Source: Periplaneta americana (taxonomy: Eukaryota > Arthropoda > Insecta > Blattodea > Blattidae). From it: a stretch of DNA of 64,000 nucleotides. This document shows, one piece after another, positions 47,815 through 58,324 of the stretch. The notes beneath the pieces are model-generated. The model worked only from the letters and a program-made list of their open reading frames with translations. It was not told the DNA's origin and did not search any database. Location of the stretch: assembly GCF_040183065.1 (NCBI RefSeq), contig NC_091122.1, positions 160,327,955 to 160,391,954 of the forward strand, written 5' to 3'. Numbering within the stretch: position 1 is the first letter of the stretch; each line of letters begins with the position of its first letter. Made by a program: the position numbers and the translations under genes.

Positions 47815-48510
47815 TGGAGCTAAATGATAGCTGCTGTGAGCAGTATGGGATGATGATAAATGCCAACAAGACGAAGACCATAGTTATTGGAAGAAAAATA
47901 AATACCGTAATGTGAACATGTGAATTTGAAACGAGGCAGTAGAACAAGTGGACATCTTCTAATACAGTACTTGAGGTGTATAATTATATAAGTATTAACA
48001 TGACATGCTGTCAGAAAGTTAAAGGAGCATAGCAATGGCAAAAGAAGTTCTTAATAGAAAAAGAATAATCTTCTGTGAATCTCTGGAAAAGAACTAAGGA
48101 AGAGACTAGTGAAGTGTGGCACTGTATGGTGGAGAAACATCGACATTACGATGAACGGACGAAGTGAAGAGAAATGGAGTGTGTGAAATGAACAAAGTAA
48201 GAAATGAAACTGTGCTAGATAGATTGAGTGAAGAAAGAATGAAGATTTAACTGAGCAGGAAGAAAAAAAAAAAAAAAAGAAATTGGCTGGGTCATTGGCT
48301 AAGAAGAAACTGTCTACTGAAGAATGCATTGGAAGAAATGGTGAACGAGAAAATAGTTTGGGGTAGAAGAAGTTACATTTTTTAGACAGCATTAAGATAT
48401 GTGAATCGTATGCAGAGACAAAGAGGAAGGCGGAAAACAGTAAAGATTGGAGAATACTGAGTCTACAGTGAAAGACCTGCCCTTGGGCAGAAAACTGTGA
48501 ATGACTATAC
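47815..48510 (+). pseudogene. Degraded RTE-type LINE C-terminal fragment
   Basis: Plus-strand pieces in shifting frames: YGMMINANKTKTIVIGRK, then MTCCQKVK, ERMKI, KRNWLGHWLRRNCLLKNALE and EMVNEKIVWGRRSY. This order is the connector and tail of a widespread insect RTE-like element (KTKTMVIGRK; NWLGHWLRRNCLL). Many stops; an A run at 48264-48279. The Penelope-like insert follows directly. Confidence 0.7.
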
Positions 48511-48522
48511 TGTATTCAGTAA

Positions 48523-49109
48523 TCTTAGAATGTAGGCTTTCACAGCCGGCGTTGATGGGATACGTATTTTCCGGCCTAGAGGGTGTAGTTTCAAGACCCG
48601 AATCACCGAGCATAGAAGGAACTGCCATCTAGGTCACGTGGACAAGTCAGCCGCAGCCGAGCATGCTTTTAATGATGGGGATCACAACATCAGGTTCCAG
48701 GACTCCGACATCCTAAGCAGTACGCCACACTTCTATGCCAGGTTACATTGGGAAGCTATTGAAATTCATAAACACAAAAACAATTTTAACCGTAAGGAGG
48801 AAGGACTCAAGGTCAACAAAGCTTGGTATCCGGCCTCAGAAGCACACACATCAAACCCTTTCTCCGACAATTAGACACTACGACAAACAATCAGAACACC
48901 GAAGCCATTGGTGCGGAACGCGGCGACAACGACAAGCAACAACAGCCTCACATCTTAAATAACGACGTGCTACAGTCTCAATGCCAGTTCCTGATACACA
49001 CAGCAGATCTCTCCGTACACGTGTACCACGCCACTGAAACATTTGGACGAAACGTTTGGTTGTAACACCGACAGACCATAGCCCTCTAGCCCAGAAAATA
49101 CGCATCCTA
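48523..49109 (+). mobile_element. Penelope-like element 3' fragment with GIY-YIG tail, 12-bp TSD
   Basis: Frame 48600-48874 encodes RITEHRRNCHLGHVDKSAAA, then EHAFNDGDHNIRF, ARLHWEAIEIHKH and NFNRKEEGLKVNKAWYPA, the C-terminal part of the GIY-YIG endonuclease of Penelope-like elements (RxxEH and AEH motifs). It ends with ACTGAAACATTTGGACGAAA. Its two ends form an inverted pair (GTATTTTCCGGCCTAGAGGG; reversed right end GTATTTTCTGGGCTAGAGGG). A 12-bp repeat TGTATTCAGTAA flanks it (48511-48522, 49110-49121). Confidence 0.85.
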
Positions 49110-49482
49110 TGTATTCAGTAACTTTGTGGATTTTTCTTTTCAAGAATTTAAAATGTCTTCTTGGCAATAACTTCGGATAAAGTGAATACTTTGTGTTGAA
49201 GCATTACTGGATTTTCCATTTACATAAACTCTGATGTATCTATGGTCGTTTACAAGGTGCGAATTGACGGGGCAGATATTGGGGATCGCCACCACCCCCT
49301 CCCCCGGAGAATGTGATGTCCTCTGCTGTAAAGGTGTTAATTAGTCTCTTCCACGGACAACGTTTAATCCTTTCAGCTGCATAATAATAGTTTTCTATTT
49401 TATACGTTATTAATATCTGTAAGTTGAGTGCGACAACATTACGAGTTAGCCAACACTGCAAATTATTATGGACAGTACTTTT

Positions 49483-50350
49483 CAGTGGCGTAGCATGAAA
49501 TTTTGAGCAGGGGAAGCTAATTCAAGTTGTCTTTCATGCAATATGAGAAAACGTAATACAAAAATATAGTCTTAAAATAAATAGTAGTCAATGTCAAGTC
49601 AGCAGTCGAAGATTGGTTGGAACCTCTTAAGTAACACCAATAAGGCATGACCTCAAATGGTACGTAGTAAAATATGATTTCACGGTTTACACATATCTCT
49701 AACAAATAGACACGTATAGGCCTACGTATAACATTAGCTCACTCCCTGTCACAGTTAGAGGAATCACAATATTAACGGTCAATAGATACAGTACATATGT
49801 ATGCATCTGTCTTTTGGTTGTATCCTTCATTGACAGAAAGGGAGTCGGTCATTTGTTTTTTAGATCACACTTTTGTTCTTAAGTCAGTCTTGATAATAGA
49901 ATTGCCTAAAAAATTCAAGTAAATTGGTGTCAGGAACTGTTATTTCGCTCATTATTTATTATATCAGCCACAATGTACACTAACACTTCAACTGAACACA
50001 ATTGATGAAAAGGGATCTCGGAAACTACTTATTTTCAATGTTAAAGCTAGCTTCTTGCGAGCCTTGCGACCAGGATAGTTTAGTTAGAAAGGGATGGAAA
50101 ATCTGCGGGGTGGGTTACCCAGAAGAATGAGTGTGAGAAACCAGTCTGCTTGGAAGCTGGTGTGTGCAGGCTTCTAGTTTACTGCTGCATCACGAATCAT
50201 CCTGAGCTGTCGCATCACAATATTTAACGCATAAATATAAATTCTGTTAAAGTTAATAAATAATTTTGTCCATAGACTGCAGGTTTATTATGAAATTATT
50301 ATTAACTGGGGAAGCTGAGCTTTTTAGCTTACATTGACGCTACGCCACTG
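49483..50350. mobile_element. hAT-type MITE, perfect 8-bp TSD
   Basis: Terminal repeats CAGTGGCGTAGC at both ends (right end as its reverse complement). GTACTTTT is duplicated exactly (49475-49482, 50351-50358). Subterminal AAGCTAA/TTAGCTT words mirror each other. 868 bp, no transposase. It contains ~100 bp resembling family R near 49595-49690. Lies ~100 bp downstream of the donor of pacifastin domain 6. Confidence 0.88.
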
Positions 50351-50451
50351 GTACTTTTAACGATAATTAACATTTTAACTTCCCCTCCTGGAGAAAATAT
50401 TCAATTCGCACCCTATTCGTATAATAATTTCATAGGTACAATACATTCTAC

Positions 50452-50610
50452 CTCCTTTCCGTTTTTCTCTCTTTTCTTCAGTCACTTCTCGAGGTGTAGG
50501 CCTGCATGCTTTCCGAGTGCAAGCATAGCCGCTTCCGTCATTTGCGCACCTACATCGGTTACATTCTATGTTGAAAATAGATCCAGGCTCACAGACTTTC
50601 AGGTCTTCTT
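50452..50610 (-). CDS. Pacifastin-domain exon (domain 6, predicted P1 Arg)
   Basis: Symmetric phase 1-1 exon (159 bp) between ATTTCAG and GTAGAA. It encodes EDLKVCEPGSIFNIECNRC, then CTRKAC, and linker TEEKREKRKGG with dibasic sites. All six cysteines are present. Predicted P1 Arg suggests a trypsin-type inhibitor. A hAT-type element (49483-50350) sits ~100 bp past its donor and a pogo-like element (50698-52286) ~90 bp before its acceptor, yet both splice sites are intact. Confidence 0.9.
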
Positions 50611-50697
50611 CTGAAATGTAATCAAAGACATCATTGCCAAAAACATGAAGGATAGTGAAAGGGGTTTATAATAGTTAGGTCCCATCAGATACTAGTA

Positions 50698-52286
50698 CAG
50701 AAGAACCTCTATTATCCGTGGTAATGAAGGGGATGAACTGAATGGTTAATCGAAAAAATCAAATAATCCGTTCTATAAAAGATTTTCATAAATTAAGTGC
50801 ACAATGTTTAGGTCTATAGTTTCGTCGTTTCCTCCTTTGTCTTATGTTTAACATGCAAGATGGTAGATCAGAAGCTCACTAAGTTAAGTCTGGTTGTCAA
50901 CGACTGGTTTTTAAGGGCCAAGAAAGCTGTCGGTTGTCTGTGTAAAATAGGAATAGCAGAGGCCTCGTATTTGCAAGATTTACTTACTCGTAATTTATAC
51001 ATTTGTCTTTTATTAAATCACGCACATTAGAAATGCCAATCTCATATTCTGATTGAAACAAATCACGTTTCTATTTACCCAAACATCTCAATTATTAGCA
51101 CTTCCGTTTTTTCCTATTATCAGCACAACACATTTTCTTTTGACACCCGTGAAAGACATTTTGCATAGAAGTTAAACAGTACGGCCATTCGAACAGTAAG
51201 AATAAGGGCTGAATGGTGCATGGGTTTGCAATTCTGTGGAAGTTCTTGGGGTAATTGCTGCAAGCAGGTAGTGACTATTATAAAAGTTGGGAAAACTACC
51301 CCTTCCCATAAGTAACTGATTCTGTTACTGGCAGTGGCAGCATTCCTACTACATACTGTGTAATGGTAAAGGCTTGTAATACCCTTTCTAGAAAAATACG
51401 TAGGCTACTAACAAAGTAATTACTTACTTACTGGCTTTTAAGGAACCCGGAGGTTCATTGCTGCCCTCACATAAGCCCGCCATTGGTCCCTATCCTCAGC
51501 AAGATTAATCCATTCTCTATCATTATATTCCACCTCCCTCAAATATTATCCTCCCATCTACGTCTCGGCCTTCCCAAAGGTCTTTTTCCCTCCGGCCTCC
51601 CAACTAACACTCTATATGCACTTCTAGATTCGCCCATACGTGCTACATGCCCTGCCCATCTCAAACGTCTGGATTTAATGTTCCTAATTATGTCAGGTGA
51701 AGAATACAATGCGTGCAGTTCTGTGTTGTGTAACTTTCTCCATTCTCCTGTAAATTCATCCCCCTTAGCCTCAAATATTTTCCTAAGCACCTTATTCTCA
51801 AACACCCTTAACCTATGTTCCTCTCTCAAAGTGAGAGTCCAAGTTTCACAACCATAAAGAACAACCGGTAATATAACTGTTTTATAAATTCTAACTTTCA
51901 AATTTTTTGACAGCAGACTGGATGATAAAAGCTTCTCAACCGAATAATAACAGGCATTTCCCATATTTATTCTGTGTTTAATTTCCTCCCGAATATCATT
52001 TATATTTGTTACTGTTGCTCCAAGATATTTGAACTTCTCCACCTCTTCAAAAGATAAATTTCCAATTTTTATATTTCCATTTCGTACAATATTCTGTTCA
52101 TGAGACATAATCATATACTTTGTCTTTTCGGAGTTTACTTCCAAACCTATCTCTTTACTTGCTTCCAGTAACTAACAAAGTACAGGGCTTTATATTTTAA
52201 TCTGCAAAAAAAGAAACAGGGATAAAAAACCAGTTGGATAATCTGCTGATCGGTTAAGAAGGTGACAGATGATCGAGGTTTTACTG
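50698..52286. mobile_element. pogo-like TIR element interrupted by a LINE
   Basis: Left end CAGAAGAACCTCTATTATCC, right end reversed CAGTAAAACCTCGATCATCT; TA flanks both (50696-50697, 52287-52288). The ends resemble pogo/Tigger-like elements and those at 45720-47319. Without the nested LINE (51419-52170 plus its duplication) the element is ~0.8 kb and non-coding. Confidence 0.7.
51419..52170 (-). mobile_element. 5'-truncated LINE, family L1a, copy 2, 12-bp TSD
   Basis: Minus-strand frame 51539-52144 encodes EVNSEKTKYMIMSHEQNIV, then FKYLGATVTNINDIREEIKH, VILPVVLYGCETWTLTLREE, FENKVLRKI and GRPRRRWEDN, nearly identical to copy 1 at 18721-19713. The 3' end is the GCCAGTAAGTAAGTAA tail. A 12-bp repeat ACTAACAAAGTA flanks it (51407-51418, 52171-52182). 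A few bases are missing after WEDNI. Confidence 0.88.
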
Positions 52287-52805
52287 TACCGGTACCTGAA
52301 ATATTCATTATGGGTACTAGATGGGCCCAGGGTTAAAAATGATGCAGCACCCGTCAGGTTCTGAGCTAATAAGGATGCAGTATTAATTGGATCCGATTCG
52401 CATATGTGTGTGTGTTTTTTTTTCTTTGAAGATTGATGATTCTATGATCAATTCATCAGCCATGAGATAAGTTATGTATGTATATACAGAGTGTCTCATT
52501 TATTTTGTGCATCTATTATAACTTTTTTGTTTGGATAGGTATTGGAATTTTTGTTTTTGAGAGTTATGTTAGAACAAGGGGCTAACATGAGTGTAGAGAT
52601 TTGGACAGAAAACCCTGTTATGTCCCTGGAGTAGATCGGGTAGCATTGGTAAGCTGTCACTTGGGCCTTGCAAACATTGCGCAGGGACAATATCTTTAAA
52701 TTTACCACTTGAACTCATCCGTTTCGAAGGGGTGTTGGATGAGTCTAAATAGGAAAGTGTGAAATTCTCTGTTACACTGTAGCATATAAAAGTTTCATTC
52801 GAGTA

Positions 52806-52813
52806 ATAGATAG

Positions 52814-52870
<57 letters not shown>

Positions 52871-52871
52871 T
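52806..52871. repeat. (AAT)n microsatellite
   Basis: About 21 AAT units between pacifastin domains 6 and 5. Confidence 0.9.
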
Positions 52872-53299
52872 TTTATACTATCTTAGATACAGTTCTTCTT
52901 AAATCATGTCAGCAGATGTCCTGCAATAACAAAGCTACAAATTCATAAATATACCTTTAGTATAATCAGAAACTAGATTAAGACTTAGAAATAAGATTGA
53001 CGAAGCCATGATTTGTAAAGATCTTTATGGTGAATAAATTACTATTACTACTATTATTAGTAGGCCTATATATAAACAAGCAGACATTAGAGATATGTTA
53101 AAGAGGTTCAAATCATCGAGTGCTACATCATCATCGTCATAGTTGCAACGTTGACTACAGTGCTCTTCATGTCACATGGCCATCATTTAAAATTGTTATA
53201 TGGTTATGAAAACTTAAAGTAGGACGCTATTATGTATTACTGTAATTATGAACTGATGATTGTACATTACTATATGCAGTACTGGTACTAAAAATAAAC

Positions 53300-53420
53300 A
53301 TTGTACGTATTACGAAACTTTATTTTTACTTCGGAAAACGTATTATGTGTCTTTCTCGTATTAAATTTACATTACTTCGTTAACATGTTGCAGCCTGTTA
53401 TCGGCCATCTTCAGAAACAT
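53300..53420 (-). repeat. Penelope-like end fragment
   Basis: CTTTCTCGTATTAAATTTAC, then TTCGTTAACATGTTGCAGCC and TGTTATCGGCCATCTTCAG align with the left arm of the pair at 37943-38662 (CTTTCTCGTGTTAAATTTTA; GGCCTGTTATTGGCCTTCTT). Solo end; the GAAAC box is mutated to GCAAC. Confidence 0.55.
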
Positions 53421-53439
53421 GGAAAAAAGTGTTTGTGCA

Positions 53440-53552
53440 GTACAGTATGTCTTTACATAACCTATAAACATATTTTTCAATTATCTAGTAAAAAAATCAG
53501 TTATTCGGCACTGGCTTTGCCCCACAGTTGCCAGATAGAAGGAATTCTACTG
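53440..53552. repeat. Possible pogo-like MITE
   Basis: Right end reversed reads CAGTAGAATTCCTTCTATCT; a TACAGTATG lies at ~53441. Only the outer bases match, so this is tentative. Confidence 0.3.
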
Positions 53553-53614
53553 TACCTATATTCTTATAATAATTTCAGATATAGACCTACTTCATGCATT
53601 AGACGTACCGGTAC

Positions 53615-53767
53615 CTGCTTCTCGTTTTTTCCTCTTTCCTTCAATCACTTCTTTAGGTACACATGCTTTTAGGGTGCAAATATAGTCACTTCCGTCATCT
53701 GCGCATCTACATCTGTTACAGTCAATGTTGAAAGTAGATCCAGGCTCACAGACTTTCGGTTTCTCTA
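53615..53767 (-). CDS. Pacifastin-domain exon (domain 5, predicted P1 Leu)
   Basis: Symmetric phase 1-1 exon (153 bp). It encodes EKPKVCEPGSTFNIDCNRC, then CTLKAC, and the linker EGKRKKREAG. It differs from the duplicated domain-4 exon at few positions, but one is P1 (Arg to Leu), which by family rules would shift the target from trypsin to chymotrypsin (Leu-Lys is the SGCI reactive bond). The donor GTACCGG overlaps a TACCGGTA palindrome at 53606-53613. Confidence 0.9.
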
Positions 53768-54227
53768 CTGAAATGTAATTAAAACCACTACTGACATGTT
53801 TTATTTGCTGAGAATTTTTGATACCGGTATACGTGGCTTCTTAGAAACCCATTCTATTCTGTGCAAGAATATTTTGAATCAGAAAATCAAGCTGTAGATA
53901 TTTTTTAGGTTTCTTTCTCTGAATTGTATTATTATTTTGTAATATATTAGGAAATTCTCATAAATTGTTAAGCTAATTCTTGTTTTATTGTATATAAACG
54001 GAGCAAATCAAATAATATTTGTGATCAGTGTGTTACAATTTTCATCTAGATATTAGCCTATTTTTGATAATCTTGACTCTCAATTGTAAACTGTAAGGAG
54101 TATTTGTGATCATTTTGTTTTATGTTTAGTGTTGTAATAAATAATTTTCATTTTTGCACGATAATTTCATAGTGTAATTTGACAATGTCATTAGCTTTTG
54201 CTATAACGACAGCTAATAAATACTAAT

Positions 54228-54300
54228 ACTATACTATACTATACTATACTATACTATACTATACTATATTACTATACTATTATACTATACTATACTATAC
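54228..54300. repeat. (ATACT)n pentanucleotide microsatellite
   Basis: About 14 units of ACTAT/ATACT with two interruptions, in the intron between pacifastin domains 4 and 5. Confidence 0.9.
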
Positions 54301-54434
54301 CTTGTAGTGAAAGATTGATTAGAGCACTGCATAACTTTTCATTTACCTACTGTAGTCTATTATCATAATTCCATATCATACCTGTATTCTTATAATAATT
54401 TCAGATATGGACCGACTTCATACATTAGACCTAC

Positions 54435-54587
54435 CCGCTTCTCGTTTTTTCCTCTTTTCTTCAATCACTTCTTTAGGTGCACATGCTTTCCTGGTGCAAG
54501 CATAGTCACTTCCGTCATTTGCGCATCTACATCTATTACAGTCAATATTGAAAGTAGATCCAGGCTCACAGACCTTCGGTTCCTCTA
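54435..54587 (-). CDS. Pacifastin-domain exon (domain 4, predicted P1 Arg)
   Basis: Symmetric phase 1-1 exon (153 bp) after ATTTCAG and before GTAGGT. It encodes EEPKVCEPGSTFNIDCNRC, then CTRKAC. Predicted P1-P1' Arg-Lys is the same pair as in the locust trypsin inhibitor SGTI, so a trypsin-type inhibitor is likely. The linker EEKRKKREAG carries multiple basic cleavage sites. The exon and its flanks are near-duplicates of the domain-5 exon region at 53.6-53.8 kb. Confidence 0.92.
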
Positions 54588-54782
54588 CTGAAATGTAATT
54601 AAAACCATTATTGACAGGTTTCATTTGCTGAGAATTTTTGATACCCTGTAGTGAAAGATTGATTAGAGCATTGCATAACTTTTCATTTATCTATTGTAGT
54701 CTACTATCATAAAAGTCATGATGTTCCGTATCATATCTGTATTCTTATAATAATTTCAGATATACATTCAAACATTATCTAC

Positions 54783-54932
54783 CTTCTCTTTTTTCTCTCT
54801 TTCCTTTAACAGTTTGTACAGGCGCACATGCTCTCTTAGTGCAGGCATATTCAGTTCCATCATCTGAGCACCGACATTTGTTGCAGTCCATTTCGAAAGT
54901 AGATCCAGGCTCACATACCTTCGGGATTTTTA
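54783..54932 (-). CDS. Pacifastin-domain exon (domain 3, predicted P1 Lys)
   Basis: Symmetric phase 1-1 exon (150 bp) between TTTCAG and GTAGAT. It encodes CEPGSTFEMDCNKCRC, then CTKRAC, followed by a basic linker VKGKREKREG with two KR sites for precursor cleavage. Predicted P1-P1' is Lys-Arg, fitting a trypsin-like target. Closely similar to the next three domains 3' of it. The downstream intron (54588-54782) is only 195 bp and shares sequence with the introns of its neighbours, a sign of tandem exon duplication. Confidence 0.9.
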
Positions 54933-55023
54933 CTGAAACATAATTATAATAATTAATGTTTCTTTTATTTTGGAAGAAATACTCATAAATGTAACAAATT
55001 ATGGTATAGTATTGAAATACTCA

Positions 55024-55863
55024 ATCACCACTTGAGTATGTGCAGCAGTACGTGTACCTCGGGCAAAGCATCTCCCTAAACAAGAACACAGAGAATGAAA
55101 TCAAACGCATAATAGGACTGGCATGGAACAAATTTTGGTCACTCAAATTCCTACGCATGGACAAACGGCAAAAAGCAAGTACGAAAGCTGAAATCCTAGA
55201 CAAATGTGTCATGCCAACATTACTCTATGGCTGTCAAACGTGGTCCTTGACAGAAAAACAGAAAAAACAACTACAGGTTTGTCAAAGGAGAATGGAAAGG
55301 AAGATCCTAAATGTTTCACTAAGAGACAGACTCAGAAACGAGGAAATAAGAAGGACAAAAATGCGCGATGTGGTAGAAAGGGCAGAAAACCTAAAATGGA
55401 AATGGCGCGGCCACATAGCACCTATGGATCACCAGAAATGGACGAATCACACCACAATGTGGGACCCGAAAGAAGGACGACGGCACGTGGGATGACAAAA
55501 AACCAGAAGGGCGGACTACTTCAGAACCAGAGCGGGAAGTCAATGGTCGAGAGTGGCACGAGACAGAGAAGTATGGAGGCAGCTGGCACCAAACATGAAC
55601 CAGCAAGCACCAGATAGGACAGAAAGTCAACGACAGTGAGTGCAATTCGTGTGAAGTGATATGAGGAAGTGTGGGAGATGAGTATGGTAGAAATGATCGA
55701 AGAGGGAAGTCAGGAACAGTGAAACGAAGAAATATCAGTAGTATGACCAAGCTCCCAAGGACTCGCTCACCTTAGGAGCCTACTTATGAGCAATTCCCTG
55801 TGACAACAGGAGGCCCTTGCCCTTCTGGGATGTGTACGGGCTAAATTTATTTATTTATTATTT
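55024..55863 (+). mobile_element. 5'-truncated RTE-like LINE, 13-bp TSD
   Basis: Frame 55040-55495 encodes YVYLGQSISLNKNTENEIKR, then CVMPTLLYGCQTWSLTEKQ, RMERKILNVSLRDRLRNEEI and WKWRGHIAPMD; after a frameshift near 55490 it continues RADYFRTRAGSQWSRVARDR. These are the C-terminal region of an RTE-like LINE. The 3' end is (TTTA)n. A 13-bp repeat ATTGAAATACTCA flanks it (55011-55023, 55864-55876). Lies between pacifastin domains 2 and 3. Confidence 0.9.
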
Positions 55864-56150
55864 ATTGAAATACTCATCTTTAGATTACCGGTAAATATGA
55901 ATGAACTTTCAAATGTTAACTTCGATATTTAAAACATTGGTAACTTGGACCAATTTTGGACAAAAAACTAACTTAGCAAAATCATATAGATCACAGTATT
56001 ACCAAGGTACACAGAATCTTCTGGACCTGTAGATTATGTTTGATAAAACATAGGGTCTAAAACCAAAAAATAAGTTATCATCATTTCTATCAATCTCTAG
56101 ATACTTTGGAGCTTTCAAGTTACTTGCGTGAGCTTTCTGTCCTCTCTATA

Positions 56151-56191
56151 CTTATTTATGGCTTTTAAGGAACCCGAAGGCTCATTGCCTT
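56151..56191 (-). repeat. Short LINE L1a 3'-end scrap
   Basis: TTATGGCTTTTAAGGAACCC, then GAAGGCTCATTGCC matches the last ~35 bp of the L1a tail seen at 18730 and 51430. Confidence 0.5.
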
Positions 56192-56307
56192 TACCTTTGA
56201 AGAATATTTTTGTATGTGGTCAAAGATTGTTTTGTAATTGTATGTTAAGGTAAAACTTGAATTCTTCTTTACCTGGATTTTTAAAGAACACTCAGAATGT
56301 TACTTAC

Positions 56308-56454
56308 CACTTCCCTTCACTGGCAACTTTCTTGAAGCACCGCCTAGACATGCCATCTCAGTACAGGATTCACTGGTTCCATCTAATGAACAACGACATG
56401 TGTTGCAATCCTTTTTGTAAGTAGTTCCTGGTTTACATTTTCTTGGAGGACTTT
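56308..56454 (-). CDS. Pacifastin-domain exon (domain 2, predicted P1 Glu)
   Basis: Symmetric phase 1-1 exon of 147 bp with a T-rich tract plus CAG acceptor at 56455-56457 and a GTAAGT donor. It encodes CKPGTTYKKDCNTCRC, then CTEMAC, all six pacifastin cysteines with x9 between the first two. The Asn after the second Cys and Gly between Cys4 and Cys5 are kept. The predicted P1 is Glu, which would suit neither trypsin nor chymotrypsin, so this domain may target a Glu-specific protease or have lost inhibition. The linker after it (SRKLPVKGSGK) lacks a KR pair. Confidence 0.88.
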
Positions 56455-57265
56455 CTGAAAAAAAAAAAAAAAATTTCAATTGTTTAAAATTGTATATAAA
56501 AATACATTTCATGATTTTTCATACACACGCACACACACACGTTGTGTAAGGATTTTCAGAGGATCTATATGTAAAAGTATGATACGGAGTTTTATTTAAA
56601 AAATGTTTAATACATTTTTATTTATCCAGTGATTTTGCTGCACAGTTGCTTTTTTTGACGCGAATACGTCTTCTTTTGATATAGAATTTTATTAATGAGA
56701 AAGTCTAACATTTTAATGTAACACGAAGTTCAAGAACTCTCTGTTAGGTGCTGCACATGCCAATGCGCATGCATGCTGCCATCTACTAAGTGTTGCATAA
56801 TCTACTTGAAAGTTGATAAGGACGAGCCTAATCTAATAAGCAACTAATGTTATCGTTAACTGGATACTGCCCAGCAACCTCGTTATGACGTCACTGGATG
56901 AGTCCATGTAATAGACGGGAGTCAGTTGAAAATGGAAGAGTTAATTATTTATGTGCAAGGGACTAGACTGAAAATTTAATACATCAATTTAATTATTAAG
57001 TTAGTTAGTATTGTTTTATCATGGGCAGAAGATGGTCAAGAACAGTGTACATGCGTGAATATTGCAAACGAAAAATAGAACTTACAGACAGTGAAAATGC
57101 AACCTATGTATCTTCATATAAATGGTTAAAGAGAAGTAATAAAGAAATAGAGAATGTATGAAAAGAAAAAAAAAACAGCAAAGATATATACAGTATTTAC
57201 ATGATAATAGTATATTCAATAATTTAGCAGGTATGTAATTAATGTAAAATTATAAAATATATACA

Positions 57266-57269
<4 letters not shown>

Positions 57270-57312
<43 letters not shown>
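57270..57312. repeat. (TA)n microsatellite
   Basis: About 21 TA units. Confidence 0.9.
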
Positions 57313-57317
<5 letters not shown>

Positions 57318-57484
57318 TTAAAAATATTTAAAGAAAATAATCTGCCCTCAATGAGGGTGACCATAAAGATCCAGAATAAAAGCACTACAGAATAATTTAG
57401 AAAGACAGGAATTGTGTAGTAAAAACATATACTGTACATATACATTATATACTTACCGGTATATGTACAATAAATATACATATA

Positions 57485-57675
57485 TATACCCTAGCATTGT
57501 GATGCACTTAGGGAGCTATGGTAGGTATCGAAATCCAGTTGCAAAAGCCAGCTATAATGGCTGAGGGATCATGGTGCTAACCACACGATACCTCCATTCT
57601 GGTTGGATGATCGTCCACCTCTGCTTCAGCATGTGAACGTGAGGCTAGCTGGTCGGTCTGGGTATTTCAAGAGCT
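57485..57675 (-). repeat. tRNA-like SINE fragment, family E
   Basis: Minus strand: GGTATCGTGTGGTTAGCACC (A-box-like), ATTATAGCTGGCTTTTGCAA, then GGATTTCGATACCTACCATA (weak B box) and GTGCATCACAATGCTAGG. Looks like an old tRNA-derived repeat. Boundaries approximate. Confidence 0.5.
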
Positions 57676-57687
57676 CTGGCGATACGG

Positions 57688-57768
<81 letters not shown>
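57688..57768. repeat. (ATT)n(AT)n compound microsatellite
   Basis: About eleven ATT units followed by about 23 TA units. Confidence 0.9.
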
Positions 57769-57776
<8 letters not shown>

Positions 57777-58169
57777 TTAATATTATATAGGTCTATCGGT
57801 ATTATATTTTACATATTTATTTTTGTTGTTGAATAATATTTATAAACCAGGCATTTCTTCACATATTTTCTTGTTTTAATTATCATGAATATGGAACTGA
57901 TTTTCTATTACCAACAGTGGATATTGATTAATGCCATTGATCTAAGTGTTCCTTTCAAATAGTAATGTGCTGAAGCTGTTGATCATTGTGTTGTCTTACA
58001 TCAGGCATGTTGCACCAATTACACTATGTAAAGCATCTTACATGACATACAGTATATGGTACTGACTTTGGATAAGGAACGATAAGAGGGGAAGAGTCTT
58101 TAAACAATTTTTCTTCTCCTGCAGTGGCGAAATGTTGAGAGAGGTTTGAATAGTAAAAGTGAGCTCTTC

Positions 58170-58180
58170 AATGTTCATCC

Positions 58181-58243
<63 letters not shown>
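58170..58243. repeat. (ATC)n microsatellite
   Basis: About 24 ATC/TCA units; on the minus strand it gives a spurious poly-Met reading frame. Confidence 0.9.
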
Positions 58244-58244
<1 letters not shown>

Positions 58245-58324
58245 GTATATTATCTAACCTGATGATGTCATATCCAGGCCTTGTACACTGGTTTCTGACA
58301 AATATTATTAGTATCATTATAATT

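Larger units (their letters stand above)
53555..54770 (-). repeat. Tandem duplication containing domain-4 and domain-5 exons with intron flanks
   Basis: 53558-53830 and 54382-54655 align along their whole length (TATTCTTATAATAATTTCAG at one end, TTTGCTGAGAATTTTTGATA at the other), so exon and intron were copied together. A second repeated block, TGTAGTGAAAGATTGATTAG through TTCTTATAATAATTTCAGAT, occurs at 54303-54408 and 54646-54762, linking domain 4 to domain 3. Confidence 0.85.

Noticed and set aside
58038..58244. Open frame starting with 21 Met codons
   Set aside because: Translation of an (ATC)n microsatellite on the minus strand.
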